A stretch of DNA of 64,000 bases from CAWDXG01 sp963822115 (GTDB lineage Bacteria; Myxococcota_A; Polyangia; Polyangiales; Polyangiaceae). The notes beneath the pieces are model-generated. The model was given only the letters and a program-made list of their open reading frames with translations, ran no database searches and was not told where the DNA came from. Positions within the stretch are counted from its first letter, which is position 1; every line of letters begins with the position of its first letter. This document shows positions 16,380 through 25,800 of this stretch, one piece after another. The position numbers and the translations under genes are program-made. The stretch lies in NCBI GenBank assembly GCA_963822115.1, contig CAWGGM010000008.1:620001-684000 (forward strand). The letters run 5' to 3'.

Positions 16380-17072
16380 ATGACCCGGGCCGCCCTCCTC
16401 GCCTGTCTGTTGCTCGCGGCGTGCTCCAGGGACAAGGCGCACGCGGGCGGCAGCGTCGGCGCAGCGCCGCCCAGCGCGAGCGCTGCGGCACCGTCCACAG
16501 CCAGCGCCACCACGTCCGCGACGACTCCGGAGCCGGAACCGAGCGCAGCGCCGAGCGCGACCCAGCCGGCAGCGAGCGCGCGCGCCGCTGCGTCGGCCGC
16601 GCCGCCCGCCAAGGGCAAAGCCCCCACGTCGCTCGTCGACTTCCTGCCGGCGTCACTGGCGGGCACGCCGCTCGATCGACACCTCCTGGGCAGTCCGCTG
16701 ATGGCGGGCCTGCCGGGCGGAGCCGCGATCGGCTCGTACCTGGACCTGAAGCATCACAAGGCGATCAACATCAACCTGATGCCGGTGCAGGATCTGGCGA
16801 CGGCGCGCGCACAGCTGCACGGGCTCAAGCCCGGCCAGACGAAGAAGGCACCGGCTGCCGGCGTCGTGTTCAAGGCGTTCAACGTGAAGGGCTTCACGGT
16901 CGTGCGGACGCAGTACCTGACCGCGCAGAAGTCGGAGGCCGAAGCGCTGATCGCGGGCAAGGTCAACGTCAGGCTGAGCGTGCAGCCGACGCGCGACCCC
17001 GACGAGGCCGTGACGCTGATCAAGCAGGTTGATCTACGCGGAATCGCAGCATTCGCGAAGAAGCACCTGTAA
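16380..17072 (+). CDS. Lipoprotein of unknown function
   Basis: The ATG at 16380 opens a compact lipoprotein signal (MTRAALLACLLLAACS); an upstream ATG at 16341 would bury it, so I rejected that start. A 55-residue Ala/Ser/Pro/Thr stalk leads to a folded domain of about 150 residues (TSLVDFLPASLAGTP, SYLDLKHHKAININLM, GVVFKAFNVKGFTVVRTQYL, DEAVTLIKQVDLRGIAAFA). I do not recognise the fold. The gene stands alone between a cytochrome gene on the other strand and the MYXO-CTERM gene, 59 nt downstream. Confidence 0.6.
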   Translation: MTRAALLACLLLAACSRDKAHAGGSVGAAPPSASAAAPSTASATTSATTPEPEPSAAPSATQPAASARAAASAAPPAKGKAPTSLVDFLPASLAGTPLDRHLLGSPLMAGLPGGAAIGSYLDLKHHKAININLMPVQDLATARAQLHGLKPGQTKKAPAAGVVFKAFNVKGFTVVRTQYLTAQKSEAEALIAGKVNVRLSVQPTRDPDEAVTLIKQVDLRGIAAFAKKHL

Positions 17073-17131
17073 CGCCCGCGCGCTCCGGGCGCGTCCATGC
17101 ACACAGGGCTTCCAGTGGTAGACTCGGCGTC

Positions 17132-18067
17132 ATGGCGGGTTGGCGTAGGTGGGCTGGGTTGGGCGTGGTGTCGGCGGCCGCAGCGTGCGCTGCGGCTAGC
17201 GCGTGCTCGGCGAGCGCGATCGGTGGCGAAGCGACCACAACGTCGCGCGCGCCGCTGGACATCACGTCGCAGGGCGGCTGCGCGATCGCGCTGACGCGCT
17301 TCGACCTCGCCCAGCCCGACGGTTCGCCGCGCGACTTCATCGAGCTGCAGGTCACCGGCGCGAGCCCGGGCGCCACGCTCTCCAGCTGCGGTCTCGCAGA
17401 GCTGGACGTGATCGATGCGAACACGGCGGCGTGCCAGAAGACCACCACGGTGAACGTAGGCGGCACGGTGATCCCGTCGGATGGCTTCGTGGAGGTCTGC
17501 GATCCGTCGGCGCGCTCGCGCTGCGACGTCCCCATGTCCGCGGCCGACTGGATGCACCCCGGCGAGATCCTGGACTTCGTCGATCCGGGTGGGACGACGG
17601 TCCTATCTGGCGGGTTCGGGAAGCTGACCTCGTGCGGGTTCGTCGTGGGAGCGCCGGGTACGACCGTGATCGGCGAAGACGAGCACGCGGGCCAACCCGA
17701 TCGCGTCATGGTCTGGTGCTACACGACGTATCCCAGCAGTTCCAAGAAGTACTGGAACTTCGCGCCCATGAACGAGTCGGACGCGCACGTGGCGACGCCG
17801 CCCGGCGCCTGCCCCGTGGCTCCGCCCTACGACGCCGGGCCGGGCTCGGGCGGTGCAAGCGCGGGCGGCGCGAGCTCTGGCACGGGCGGCTCCGGCACAG
17901 GTGGTTCCGGCAACGGCACCGGCGGTTCGAGCGCGGGCAACAACGCGTCCGGCAACAGCAGCGGCGGCTGCGCTGTGGGTGCGCCTGGCTCGCCGAGCGG
18001 CGGCGGGCTGCCAGCGCTGGCAGCGCTCATGCTGGGGATGGCACTTTTCGGCAGGCGCCGCGACTAG
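17132..18067 (+). CDS. Surface protein with MYXO-CTERM-type anchor
   Basis: The protein has an N-terminal signal (GLGVVSAAAACAAASACS) and a beta-rich domain (FDLAQPDGSPRDFIELQVTG, then STVIPSDG-like segments with paired cysteines) resembling lamin-tail-type folds seen on bacterial surfaces. A Gly/Ser stalk of about 45 residues follows. The C-terminus is the classic MYXO-CTERM layout: Cys (GGCAVG), short Ser/Gly spacer, hydrophobic helix LPALAALMLGMALFG and Arg cluster RRRD. In myxobacteria this tail is processed and anchors proteins to the outside. The ligand is unknown. It is probably transcribed alone; a hairpin at 18075 follows the stop. Confidence 0.75.
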   Translation: MAGWRRWAGLGVVSAAAACAAASACSASAIGGEATTTSRAPLDITSQGGCAIALTRFDLAQPDGSPRDFIELQVTGASPGATLSSCGLAELDVIDANTAACQKTTTVNVGGTVIPSDGFVEVCDPSARSRCDVPMSAADWMHPGEILDFVDPGGTTVLSGGFGKLTSCGFVVGAPGTTVIGEDEHAGQPDRVMVWCYTTYPSSSKKYWNFAPMNESDAHVATPPGACPVAPPYDAGPGSGGASAGGASSGTGGSGTGGSGNGTGGSSAGNNASGNSSGGCAVGAPGSPSGGGLPALAALMLGMALFGRRRD

Positions 18068-18074
18068 CGCGCGC

Positions 18075-18095
18075 GGCGCCGCGTGGAGCGGCGTC
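18075..18095. terminator. Hairpin between convergent genes
   Basis: A stem of GGCGCCG with CGGCGTC (one G-T pair, extendable by C-G) and a short loop sits between the stop of the MYXO-CTERM gene and the stop of the leftward EF-hand gene. There is no T-run, so this is a weak call based on position. Confidence 0.4.
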
Positions 18096-18101
18096 ACCCG
18101 C

Positions 18102-18470
18102 TCACGGAGGCGGCGGCTCTACGCTGCGCCCGCCGCGTGGACCGGAGCAGAACTCCGCTTCGGTGAGCGCGCCGTCGCCGTCCTGGTCGCGCGCAGTGAA
18201 GACCTGCTCAGGATCGGCGCGCCAGTGCCGGTAGCGCATGAACTCCGCCTTCGTGACCTTGCCGTCCTGGTTTTCGTCGAACAGCTTGAAGTTCTCGGTG
18301 CAGCGCGGGCCGGCGCTGCGCCCCGACGAGGACGCCGGCACGTACAGGTACGGCACGGGCTCGGGCGGCGGCGGGGGCGGAACTGCCGCGGGCTCGCTCT
18401 CGCGAGCGCACGCTGCCAGAAGCAGCGCGCCGCCGAGGAGAAGCGCGCAGCGTTTTCCTGCTTCCATCAT
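18102..18470 (-). CDS. EF-hand calcium-binding lipoprotein
   Basis: The 122-residue protein starts at tandem ATGs (18470 and 18467). Its signal LLLGGALLLAAC marks a lipoprotein. A Pro-rich stretch leads to two EF-hand loops, DENQDGKVTKAEF and DQDGDGALTEAEF; both have Asp or Asn at positions 1, 3 and 5 and Glu at 12, so calcium binding is likely. Similar small EF-hand lipoproteins are frequent in myxobacteria, where calcium affects adhesion and motility. Role here unknown. The frame is open upstream into the truncated membrane-protein gene at 18905, but the ribosome site and signal support a separate start. Confidence 0.75.
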   Translation of the reverse strand: MMEAGKRCALLLGGALLLAACARESEPAAVPPPPPPEPVPYLYVPASSSGRSAGPRCTENFKLFDENQDGKVTKAEFMRYRHWRADPEQVFTARDQDGDGALTEAEFCSGPRGGRSVEPPPP

Positions 18471-18486
18471 GACCTCTGCTCCTTTT

Positions 18487-18905
18487 TCAGATCCCGTCGC
18501 AGCCAGCGCTGCGACAGAGACCACGGAGCAAGCCGCGTGCCGGGCGTGCGAAACGTGTTGCAACGTGCGTCGCGGTCGCGGATTGCATCGTGCTGGAAGC
18601 GGGCGCCGACCCGCACGCGGGGCACAATGGGGCACCGCTCCGGAACCGCCACAGCGCGGCGGGTCTGGCGTCCAGGTTCCGCGGCCGCTCAGCACCAGGA
18701 TCCAGCCGATGAGGGTCTCGTTCACGAAGTCCATGCCGAACAGGGTCGACCCGGCAAACACGGCGTTCCAGTTGCCGCTCCGCCGCGCTTTGCCGATCTC
18801 GATCGAGTAGATGTAGAACACGATCGCGAGCAGCGGGATCACGTACCACTTCAACATGGAGACATCGCGCAACGTCGCGAGCGCGCGCACCGAGGCTTCG
18901 GTCAT
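18487..18905 (-). pseudogene. 3'-truncated integral membrane protein gene
   Basis: From the ATG at 18905 the first 65 residues look like a real membrane protein: MLKWYVIPLLAIVFYIYSIE, then GNWNAVFAGSTLFGMDFVNE and TLIGWILVLSGR. They resemble the N-terminus of a family of multi-helix membrane proteins of about 300 residues. After LSGRGTW the sequence turns into Arg/Pro/Cys-rich text (PDPPRCGGSGAVPHCAPRAG) with no hydrophobic segments, and the frame runs into the EF-hand lipoprotein gene. The rest of the gene seems to have been deleted. The start overlaps the stop of the small gene upstream (ATGA), so the two once formed a pair. Confidence 0.5.
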
Positions 18906-19102
18906 GGTGTTCCTCGTTCCACTGCGGCGACGACTTCCGCGCGCAGCGCGTACTCGAGCTGGCGGCGGCTCTCGAAGACGCGGTCGTCCAGGTCACCGAC
19001 GACGCGCGAGTTGTTGGCGCCCAGCGCGGCGAGTCGCCCCGAGCCGTCCGCCGCGGCGCGGCCCACGCTCTGTCGCCCGCCGTCCACGTCCGCAGGCTCC
19101 AT
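18902..19102 (-). CDS. Small hypothetical protein
   Basis: The 66-residue frame ends in a segment with real protein character, ANNSRVVGDLDDRVFESRRQ followed by LEYALRAEVVAAVERGTP, an amphipathic acidic helix. It overlaps the start of the truncated membrane-protein gene by 4 nt, which is typical of coupled genes. The first 25 residues (MEPADVDGGRQSVGRAAADG) are less convincing, so the true start may be further in. I do not recognise a family. If its partner is broken it may be a relic. Confidence 0.35.
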   Translation of the reverse strand: MEPADVDGGRQSVGRAAADGSGRLAALGANNSRVVGDLDDRVFESRRQLEYALRAEVVAAVERGTP

Positions 19103-19339
19103 TGGCGCCGGCTAGCACGCGTCGGGACGCGACCCAAGGGACCGGGTCGGGAAGGATGACGCACACGCAAGGTCACCGAGACGCACAGCGACCGGTAGTG
19201 AAAAACCCCGACAAGGAAACTTGTTTGCCCGGGGCCGTTGTGCAGGTAGGCGCATATCCCACCTTGGGTTTCCACGGGATATCGCGCACCTCCGCTCGCC
19301 TCGACGTGACCTGGCAGTGGAGAGTAATATCCGTCGAGG

Positions 19340-20800
19340 ATGGGAGTCTCGGCGGAAGTCGTCGAACGCGCCCGCGCCCGGGTAGGGAGCGTGGTGTGCG
19401 GCAAGTGGCGCATCGAGCGTGTGCTCGGTGTAGGCGGCATGGCTGCCGTGTACGCCGCCACCCACCACAACCAGAACCGCGTTGCGATCAAGATGCTGCA
19501 CCCCGGCGTCGCGATCGACCACGACATCAAGGCGCGCTTCCTGCGCGAGGGCTACGTCGCCAACAGCGTCAATCATCCGGGAGCCGTCCGCGTCCACGAC
19601 AACGACGTGACCGACGACGACGTGCCGTTCCTGGTGATGGAGCTGCTCGAAGGCGAGTCGCTGGAGGACAGGGCGGCCCGCGTCGGACCGGTGCTGCCGC
19701 TGCCCGACGTGCTGCAGATCGCCGAACAGCTCCTCGACGTGCTGGCCGCGGCCCACGCCAAGGGGATCATCCATCGCGACGTGAAGCCGGACAACCTGTT
19801 GCTCACCACCGACGGTCGGCTCAAGGTGCTCGACTTCGGCATCGCGCGCCTGCGCGAGATGGCCGGGCAGGAGGTCCGGGGCACTGCGGCGGGCTCGTTC
19901 ATGGGCACGCCCGCGTTCATGGCGCCGGAACAGGCGCGCGGCCGCTGGAGCGAGGTGGACGCCCGCTCGGACATCTGGGCGGTCGGCGCGACGATGTTCA
20001 TCCTGCTCACCGGGCACAACGTCCACGAGGCGGAGACGGTCAACGACCAGCTCGTCCTCGCCGCCACGACGCCGGCACCGTCGATCGCCAAGCTCAAGCC
20101 GGATCTACCGGTATCGGTGGTCGAGCTGGTCGATCGCGCGCTCGCCTTCAAACAGGACGAGCGCTGGCCCAATGCGAAGGCCATGCAGGCCGCGCTCAAG
20201 GAGATCGCCGACGAGGTCCCGTTCTCCGGGAAGCTGAGCGTGCCGCGGGTGCGGATCGCCGTCGAGAGCGCCGACCGCGAAGCGGACACGGTCGCCGCGT
20301 CGGCGGAAGTGATCAACCGGATCACCGGCGGCACACGCGACGAAGTGGGAACCACCGCAATAGCAGTGACGTCGTCACGACAGCCCACGGCTGCGCGGCG
20401 CATTCCGCCGAGGGCGATAGCCGCGGTCGTGGCGACGCTCGGACTGGTAGCGCTCATCGCCGTGGTGGCGACACTGCGCCACGGCAGTCCTCCGCCGGCC
20501 ACCGCCCAACAGGCGGCACCGGTCGAGCAGAAGGCGGCGCTATCGCCTACCGCGCCGACGACAGCCGCGACGCCCACAGCGCCAGCGGCGTCCGCCGCAG
20601 AGCCCGACGTGACGCCTGCGGAGTCGGCGGCGCCGGCGGCCAGCGAGAAGCCCCCTCCGGCCAGGACCCGCCACACCGCGAAGCGGCGCGCCGTCCGGAC
20701 GAAGCCAGCGGCAACCAGGCCTGCTCCGAAGCCGCAAGCCACGAAACCCGCACCGAAGCCGAAACCCTCCAAGCCTAGTCTCTTCGACAGCCGCTACTGA
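19340..20800 (+). CDS. Transmembrane Ser/Thr protein kinase
   Basis: The kinase domain (about 24-290) has GVGGMAAVYAA, VAIKML, IIHRDVKPDNLLL, LDFGIAR and FMAPEQARG; all catalytic motifs are intact. A linker leads to one TM helix (AIAAVVATLGLVALIAVVATL) near residue 360. The exported tail of about 110 residues is Ala/Pro/Lys-rich low complexity (TKPAPKPKPSKPSLFDSRY) with no folded sensor domain, and could contact peptidoglycan or the outer membrane. The gene starts a three-gene operon with a TPR protein (GTG start 1 nt after this stop) and a lamin-tail lipoprotein. About 235 bp upstream (19103-19339) is the only intergenic space, so the promoter must lie there. Confidence 0.85.
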   Translation: MGVSAEVVERARARVGSVVCGKWRIERVLGVGGMAAVYAATHHNQNRVAIKMLHPGVAIDHDIKARFLREGYVANSVNHPGAVRVHDNDVTDDDVPFLVMELLEGESLEDRAARVGPVLPLPDVLQIAEQLLDVLAAAHAKGIIHRDVKPDNLLLTTDGRLKVLDFGIARLREMAGQEVRGTAAGSFMGTPAFMAPEQARGRWSEVDARSDIWAVGATMFILLTGHNVHEAETVNDQLVLAATTPAPSIAKLKPDLPVSVVELVDRALAFKQDERWPNAKAMQAALKEIADEVPFSGKLSVPRVRIAVESADREADTVAASAEVINRITGGTRDEVGTTAIAVTSSRQPTAARRIPPRAIAAVVATLGLVALIAVVATLRHGSPPPATAQQAAPVEQKAALSPTAPTTAATPTAPAASAAEPDVTPAESAAPAASEKPPPARTRHTAKRRAVRTKPAATRPAPKPQATKPAPKPKPSKPSLFDSRY

Positions 20801-20801
20801 C

Positions 20802-21788
20802 GTGCGCACCCCCCGAGTCCTTCTCGCCAGCGTCATCTGCCTGCTCTCTGCGGCGCCCAGCGCGCACGCACAGACGCGCGATAGCGCGACCGCCGAAGCG
20901 CTGTTCCGCGCTGGGCGCAAGGCAGCGGAAAAGGGCGACTACAAGATGGCGTGCGCGCGCTTCAAGGAGAGCAACCGGCTGGACCCCGAGCCCGGCACGG
21001 CGTTCAACCTGGGCGACTGCAACGAGAAGATCGGCAAGCTCGCGAGCGCATGGCAGCGCTTCCGCGAGGTCATCCAGGTCCTGCCACCGAGCGATCCACG
21101 CGTCGCGGTAGCGCGGAAGCGCGGGGCAGCGCTCGAGCACCGCGTGCCGCATCTCACGCTCCGGCTCGCACCAGGAGTTGCCGGCGATGTAACCGTGCTG
21201 CGCGATCAGGTCGAGCTGGGGCACGCGAGCTTCGGGCTCGCACTGCCGGTGGATCCCGGCAAGCACGTGGTCGACGTGCGCGCGCCCGGCCACGCCGACA
21301 AGCACTACACGCTGTCGCTCGCCGAAGGCCAATCGCGCGAGCTGGTCGTCCAGCCGGGAGCGCTGTCGCAAGCGCCGGCACCCGCTGCCGCGAGCCCGCA
21401 GGTCGCGGGCAGCACGCCGGCAGGCAGCCCACCGCCACAGGATCGCGGTACCGGCGGCGGCAGCGGGCTGCGCACGGCGGGCTACGTGATGGGCGGAGTC
21501 GGCGTGGCGGGCATGGCCACCAGTCTGGTACTGGGAGCGATGGTGCTATCGCAGAAGAGCATCGTCGACAGCCATTGCGCTGGAAAGCGCTGCGACCAGG
21601 AGGGGCTCGACGCGGCGGACGCGGGCAAGACGCTGTCCACCGCGAGCACGGTCTCGTTCATCGCCGGCGCAGTGCTCACGGGCGTCGGCGTCACGCTGGT
21701 CCTGACGCATAGGCCAGAGCAGCAGACCGCGCTTGCCGCGCACGCGGTGCCGGGCGGCGCAACGCTCGGCCTCGGGGGTCGGTTCTGA
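20802..21788 (+). CDS. Periplasmic TPR protein with PEGA-like region and TM hairpin
   Basis: The GTG start lies 1 nt after the kinase stop. Signal peptide: VLLASVICLLSAAPSAHAQ. Residues 28-95 contain TPR-like helices (AEALFRAGRKAAEKGDYKMA, then NLGDCNEKIGKLASAWQRF). A beta domain (about 105-180; LALPVDPGKHVVDVRAPGHA) is PEGA-like. After a Pro/Gly linker come two hydrophobic segments (GYVMGGVGVAGMATSLVLGA and ASTVSFIAGAVLTGVGVTL) separated by a loop with a Cys pair. This build recurs next to Ser/Thr kinases in myxobacteria. Tight spacing implies joint translation with the kinase, and it could be an envelope partner or sensor for it. Confidence 0.75.
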   Translation: MRTPRVLLASVICLLSAAPSAHAQTRDSATAEALFRAGRKAAEKGDYKMACARFKESNRLDPEPGTAFNLGDCNEKIGKLASAWQRFREVIQVLPPSDPRVAVARKRGAALEHRVPHLTLRLAPGVAGDVTVLRDQVELGHASFGLALPVDPGKHVVDVRAPGHADKHYTLSLAEGQSRELVVQPGALSQAPAPAAASPQVAGSTPAGSPPPQDRGTGGGSGLRTAGYVMGGVGVAGMATSLVLGAMVLSQKSIVDSHCAGKRCDQEGLDAADAGKTLSTASTVSFIAGAVLTGVGVTLVLTHRPEQQTALAAHAVPGGATLGLGGRF

Positions 21789-22708
21789 TGGGGTGGCGGT
21801 ACGGCGCGGGAGCCGCACTGCTCGTCGGCGCGCTATCGGCCGGCGCGTGCGCGTCGATCGTCGGCGCTGATTTCAACGGCCTGTCGCCGGCAGTCGATGC
21901 GTCGGTCGGGGGCGCTGCAGGCGCGGGCGGCGGCACCGCAGGGGGCGGCGGTGCAGGCCTGACCGGCGGCAACGGAGGGACGAGCGGGAGCGGCGCAACC
22001 GGCGCCACCGGCGGCACGGACGGCGGCGCCGGCACGGCCGCAACGGGTGGCGCCGGGGGCAGCGGAGGCAGCGCTACCGGAGGCAGCGGAGGCAGCGCCA
22101 CCGGAGGCAGCGGAGGCAGCGCCACCGGAGGCAGCGGAGGCAGCGCCACCGGAGGCAGCGGAGGCAGCGCCACCGGAGGCAGCGGAGGCAGCGCCACCGG
22201 AGGCAGCGGCGGCAGCGCCACCGGAGGCAGCGGCGGTGCGGACGCCGGCGGCCCGCTCGTCGTCATCAACGAGGTCCGCGGCCAAGGCGGCACCGACTAC
22301 GTGGAGCTGAAGAGCGTTGGCTCGAGCGCGTTCGATCTTTCGGGCTGGGGCGTGACCGACGCACAGAGCATCAACGGCGCGCCCAACTACTCCACCGGCG
22401 TCTATTTTCCGAGCGGAACCATGCTCGCACCCGGCGAGTACCTGCTCGTGCTCGCGCAACAGAACAAGATCGGCGGCCCGGAAACGAGCTGCCTCGGCTA
22501 CACCAGCAGCTGCTACTACGCCAAGTTCGGCATCTCCTCGAGCGGCGAACGCGTCTACCTGCTCGACAGCCACAGCAGCTACGCGGCCTACGTCGACTAC
22601 CCCAATACGCTCGTCGACGGCCAGACCTGGGGCCGCATACCCGACGGCACCGGCAGCTTCGCCGCCAACCTGCCCACACCCGCCGCCACGAACCAGGCGT
22701 ATCCGTAG
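21788..22708 (+). CDS. Lipoprotein with Gly/Ser stalk and lamin-tail domain
   Basis: The ATG overlaps the previous stop by 1 nt (TGATG). The signal is GAALLVGALSAGACAS. A 120-residue stalk includes seven copies of GGSGGSAT. Residues about 155-300 form a lamin-tail domain (LVVINEVRGQGGTDYVELKS, then FDLSGWGVTDAQ, LAPGEYLLVLAQQN, RIPDGTGSFAANLPTPAATN), a beta-sandwich found on extracellular bacterial proteins and often tied to binding rather than catalysis. As the last gene of the operon with a kinase and TPR protein, it is probably part of the same envelope system. Confidence 0.78.
   Translation: MGWRYGAGAALLVGALSAGACASIVGADFNGLSPAVDASVGGAAGAGGGTAGGGGAGLTGGNGGTSGSGATGATGGTDGGAGTAATGGAGGSGGSATGGSGGSATGGSGGSATGGSGGSATGGSGGSATGGSGGSATGGSGGSATGGSGGADAGGPLVVINEVRGQGGTDYVELKSVGSSAFDLSGWGVTDAQSINGAPNYSTGVYFPSGTMLAPGEYLLVLAQQNKIGGPETSCLGYTSSCYYAKFGISSSGERVYLLDSHSSYAAYVDYPNTLVDGQTWGRIPDGTGSFAANLPTPAATNQAYP
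22058..22225 (+). repeat. 24-bp tandem repeat, seven copies, in frame
   Basis: Seven near-identical 24-bp units encode GGSGGSAT in the lipoprotein stalk. The first copy has GCT for GCC and the last has GGC for GGA, so the array is recent or gene-converted. Unit length preserves frame, so stalk length could vary between strains. Confidence 0.85.
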
Positions 22709-22827
22709 CCGCGCAGCGCGCCCCCGGGCTGCGGTGACGGATGGGGTGGGCCTGCTCCGGGACCTTTCGGGGTGCCCCAACCACCAGGAAGGAAAAGCGG
22801 CGGGTCTCCGAGCTGCCAGCACCGGGC

Positions 22828-25800
22828 TCAGAACAGCCCGATGCTGAAGTGGAACGCGCCGATATCCTCCCAGGAACGCTGGTTCTTGCGGTTGGGGAAG
22901 ATCTGGTCGAGCACGCGGTCGACGTTGAAGCCGTAGTCGAACGCGAGCGGGCCGATGGGCGTGGCGATGCGCAGGCCGGTGCCGACGGCGTAGCGAAGGC
23001 GCAGGTTTTCCAGCACCTTGTTCGGGTCCTTCCACAGATTGCCGGTATCGAGGAAGAGCGCGGTCTGCACCGTCTTCGTGATCGGGATGCGCAGCTCCAG
23101 GCGCGGATTGACGTAGAAGTCGCCGCCGCGGATCACCACCTCGTTGAGCGTGAGCGGCGCGGCGGGATTGCTCGGATGCAAGAGCTCCTGCGCCACGTCC
23201 TCGGGCACCAGCGAGTCCTGCAAGAAGCCACGGATGCTGTCGACACCGCCCAGGAAGAACAGACGGTCGGGATACGTCTGCGAGCACTTGCCGAGCGCAA
23301 TGGTGGCGTTCGGGTCGCTGCAGGGCGTGAGCAGCTGGTGGTTGTAGCCCCAGCGGAAGCTCGCCGCGAGCGCCAGTCCCTTCTTCGAGAGCCGGACATA
23401 GCCGGCGATCTGGTTCTGGAAGCGCAAGAAGTCGCTGGTCGTGGCCGCGAACACGTCGGTGGAACCGCCGGCGGTCTCGGCGGTCTTGCCGACCGGGTTG
23501 GCGCGCACGTGTTCCACGCTCCCCGAAAGCAGCGTGCCGCGCGTGGCGTCGAAGGGATTGTCGCGGCGATCCCACGTGAACCCGATGCGCTGCGCGATGG
23601 CCAGCGTGGTGCCCTGCGGCACGCGGAAGGCGTTGCGCAGATTCTGGTTGTTCTGCACGTACGTCTGCAGCGCGTCCTTCTGCTCGTTGCCGAAGATCTC
23701 GGCGGTGTTGTACTCGAGCGAGCCGCCGACCTGCGCGGAGAACTGCCGGCTGGGCCGGAAGATGAGCGTGAGGATGCCGGCGTCCTTGGTCAGCCCGTAG
23801 TCGCGCGAGTTGTCGCGCACGTCGACACCCTCGACGCTGAGCGGGAACAGCGGCCCGAGCCCGATCTCCGGGAACTGCACGGTGGCCGTGTTCTGGCGCT
23901 CGAGGCGCTGGCCCACGTCGAGCTCGTCGAACTTCTTGCGTACGTCGTTCTCGAGGATGAATGCGTTCGGCAGGTAGCCGAGCTGCACGCGGAGCGTCAG
24001 CTGGATGGCCTCGCCGGCGAGGTTCCTGTGGCCGTACTCGAAGGTGACGCGCAGGCCCTCGCCGGTGCTGAAGCCGGGGCGGATGTCCAGATACTGCGGC
24101 AGGCGTTCCTGCACGGTGATGATGACGTTCTTTTCCCTGGCCGGAACGTACGGGTCCTCGAAGCCGACGTTGACGCTGGAAAACACACCCAGCGTCGCCA
24201 GTCGCTCCTCGGTCTTGCGCACGTCGCTGCGCCGGTAGGGCTGCCCCACCTCCAGCGCCACGCGGCCGCGGATCAGGCTTTCGCTGGTGCGCTGCGCACC
24301 GCGGATGATGATGCCCTTGACGCGCACCTGCTCGCGCTCGCTGATGATGAAGCGCACCCTCGCGCGCGTGCGGTCGGGGGAGAAGTCGAGCGCCGTCTCC
24401 ACCTGCGCGAAGGCGTAGCCCTGCTCCGCGTAGGCATCGAGCACGCGCCGCCGCGCCTTCTCCAGCTCGCCCTGCGAGACGGGATCACCCAGCGAAAGCC
24501 CCGCGACCTCCTCGAGCTGCTTCTCGTAGAGCGCCTTGTTGCCCTCGAACGCGATGTCGTACAGGCGCGTCCTGGGCCCGAGCTTGATGGGGATATGCAG
24601 AACGACGTTGGGCTCGCAGCTCACGCCCTTGGCCGGGTTGGGCACGCAAACCAGAGCCGGGTTCGGCGGCGGCTCCGGCAGCGGCAGCCCGTTCTCGTCG
24701 TACTGGCAGGTCGTCCTGGGACGGATGCGCGACCCGACAGGAATGCAGCGTCCGGGCGGTGAGCGCAGGCTGCAGCGACGCCTGAGCAGCTGCGGCGGGC
24801 CCACCATCGCCGACAGATAGCCCTCGGACCGGAAGAGATCCTGCAGGTGCTTGATGGCGCGGTCGTATACCTCCGGCACGTACGTCTTCCAGGGATTGAG
24901 CTGGAACGGGACGACGCGCGCCCCCGTGGGATGGTCCGGGCCGAAAACGCGATCGACCACCCGCGGATCGACCGAACCCAGGATGCCCGCGCCCGGCAGC
25001 TCCTCCGACAGGAAGCTGTCGATCTCGCTGCCGACCTGCTTCGGCGAGCGGCTGCCGGTCAGGCAGGGATATTCGCGGCGGACGACGTGCACGGGCAGGT
25101 GCTCGCGCACGACGAACACCAGATCGTGGATCGGCGCGCCGGGTTTGCCCCGCTCGTGGGGCTCGACCTCCACATCGAGGAAGCTGCGCTTGACGTAGTA
25201 GTCCTTGATGCGCTCGGCGAGCGTGGTCGGCGAGCGATCTTCGCTCTTTTCCAGCTCCAGCGCGCCTTCCAGCTCCGACGCGTCGAAGTGGCGGTTGCCC
25301 TCGAACATCAGGTGCATCAGCGGACCGGCGCGCACCACCACCTGAAGCCAGCTGCCGCCGTCCTTCGTCGTGAGCATGCGGTGCTCGACGGTGGCGCGGA
25401 ACCAGCGGCGCGCGCGGAGCTCCTTCTCGAGCGCGCGATCGGCCTTGTCCAGCCGCTCGTCGTCGACGCGGTCCCCCGCACCGACGCCATACGTCGACAG
25501 CACATCCTCGATACCCGGCGCGCCCTGGGGCGACAGCGCAAAGCTGCGACCGACCAGCCGCCGCGGCGCGCCAGGGTGCAGCGTGATAAGCAGCACGACC
25601 TGCATCGGGTCGTCCGTATCGATCACGTCGATGTCGGCTTTTGCCGCGGGGAAGCCGTGGCGTGCGTAGTAGGCGACAATGCGCTGGGCAATCTGCGGTA
25701 GTTCCGGCGCGGTGAGCTCACCGCCGACCTGCACCTCGGCAGCGCGCAGCGTGTCCTGCTCGTCGAGCACACCGCCGAGGAGCTTGACGCTTTCGATGAT

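Noticed and set aside
22058..22225. Regular repeats resembling a CRISPR array
   Set aside because: The units are contiguous with no spacers and translate in frame to GGSGGSAT in a lipoprotein stalk.
22741..24762. Long plus-strand open frame
   Set aside because: It is the shadow of the Omp85 gene; no motif, signal or ribosome site supports it.
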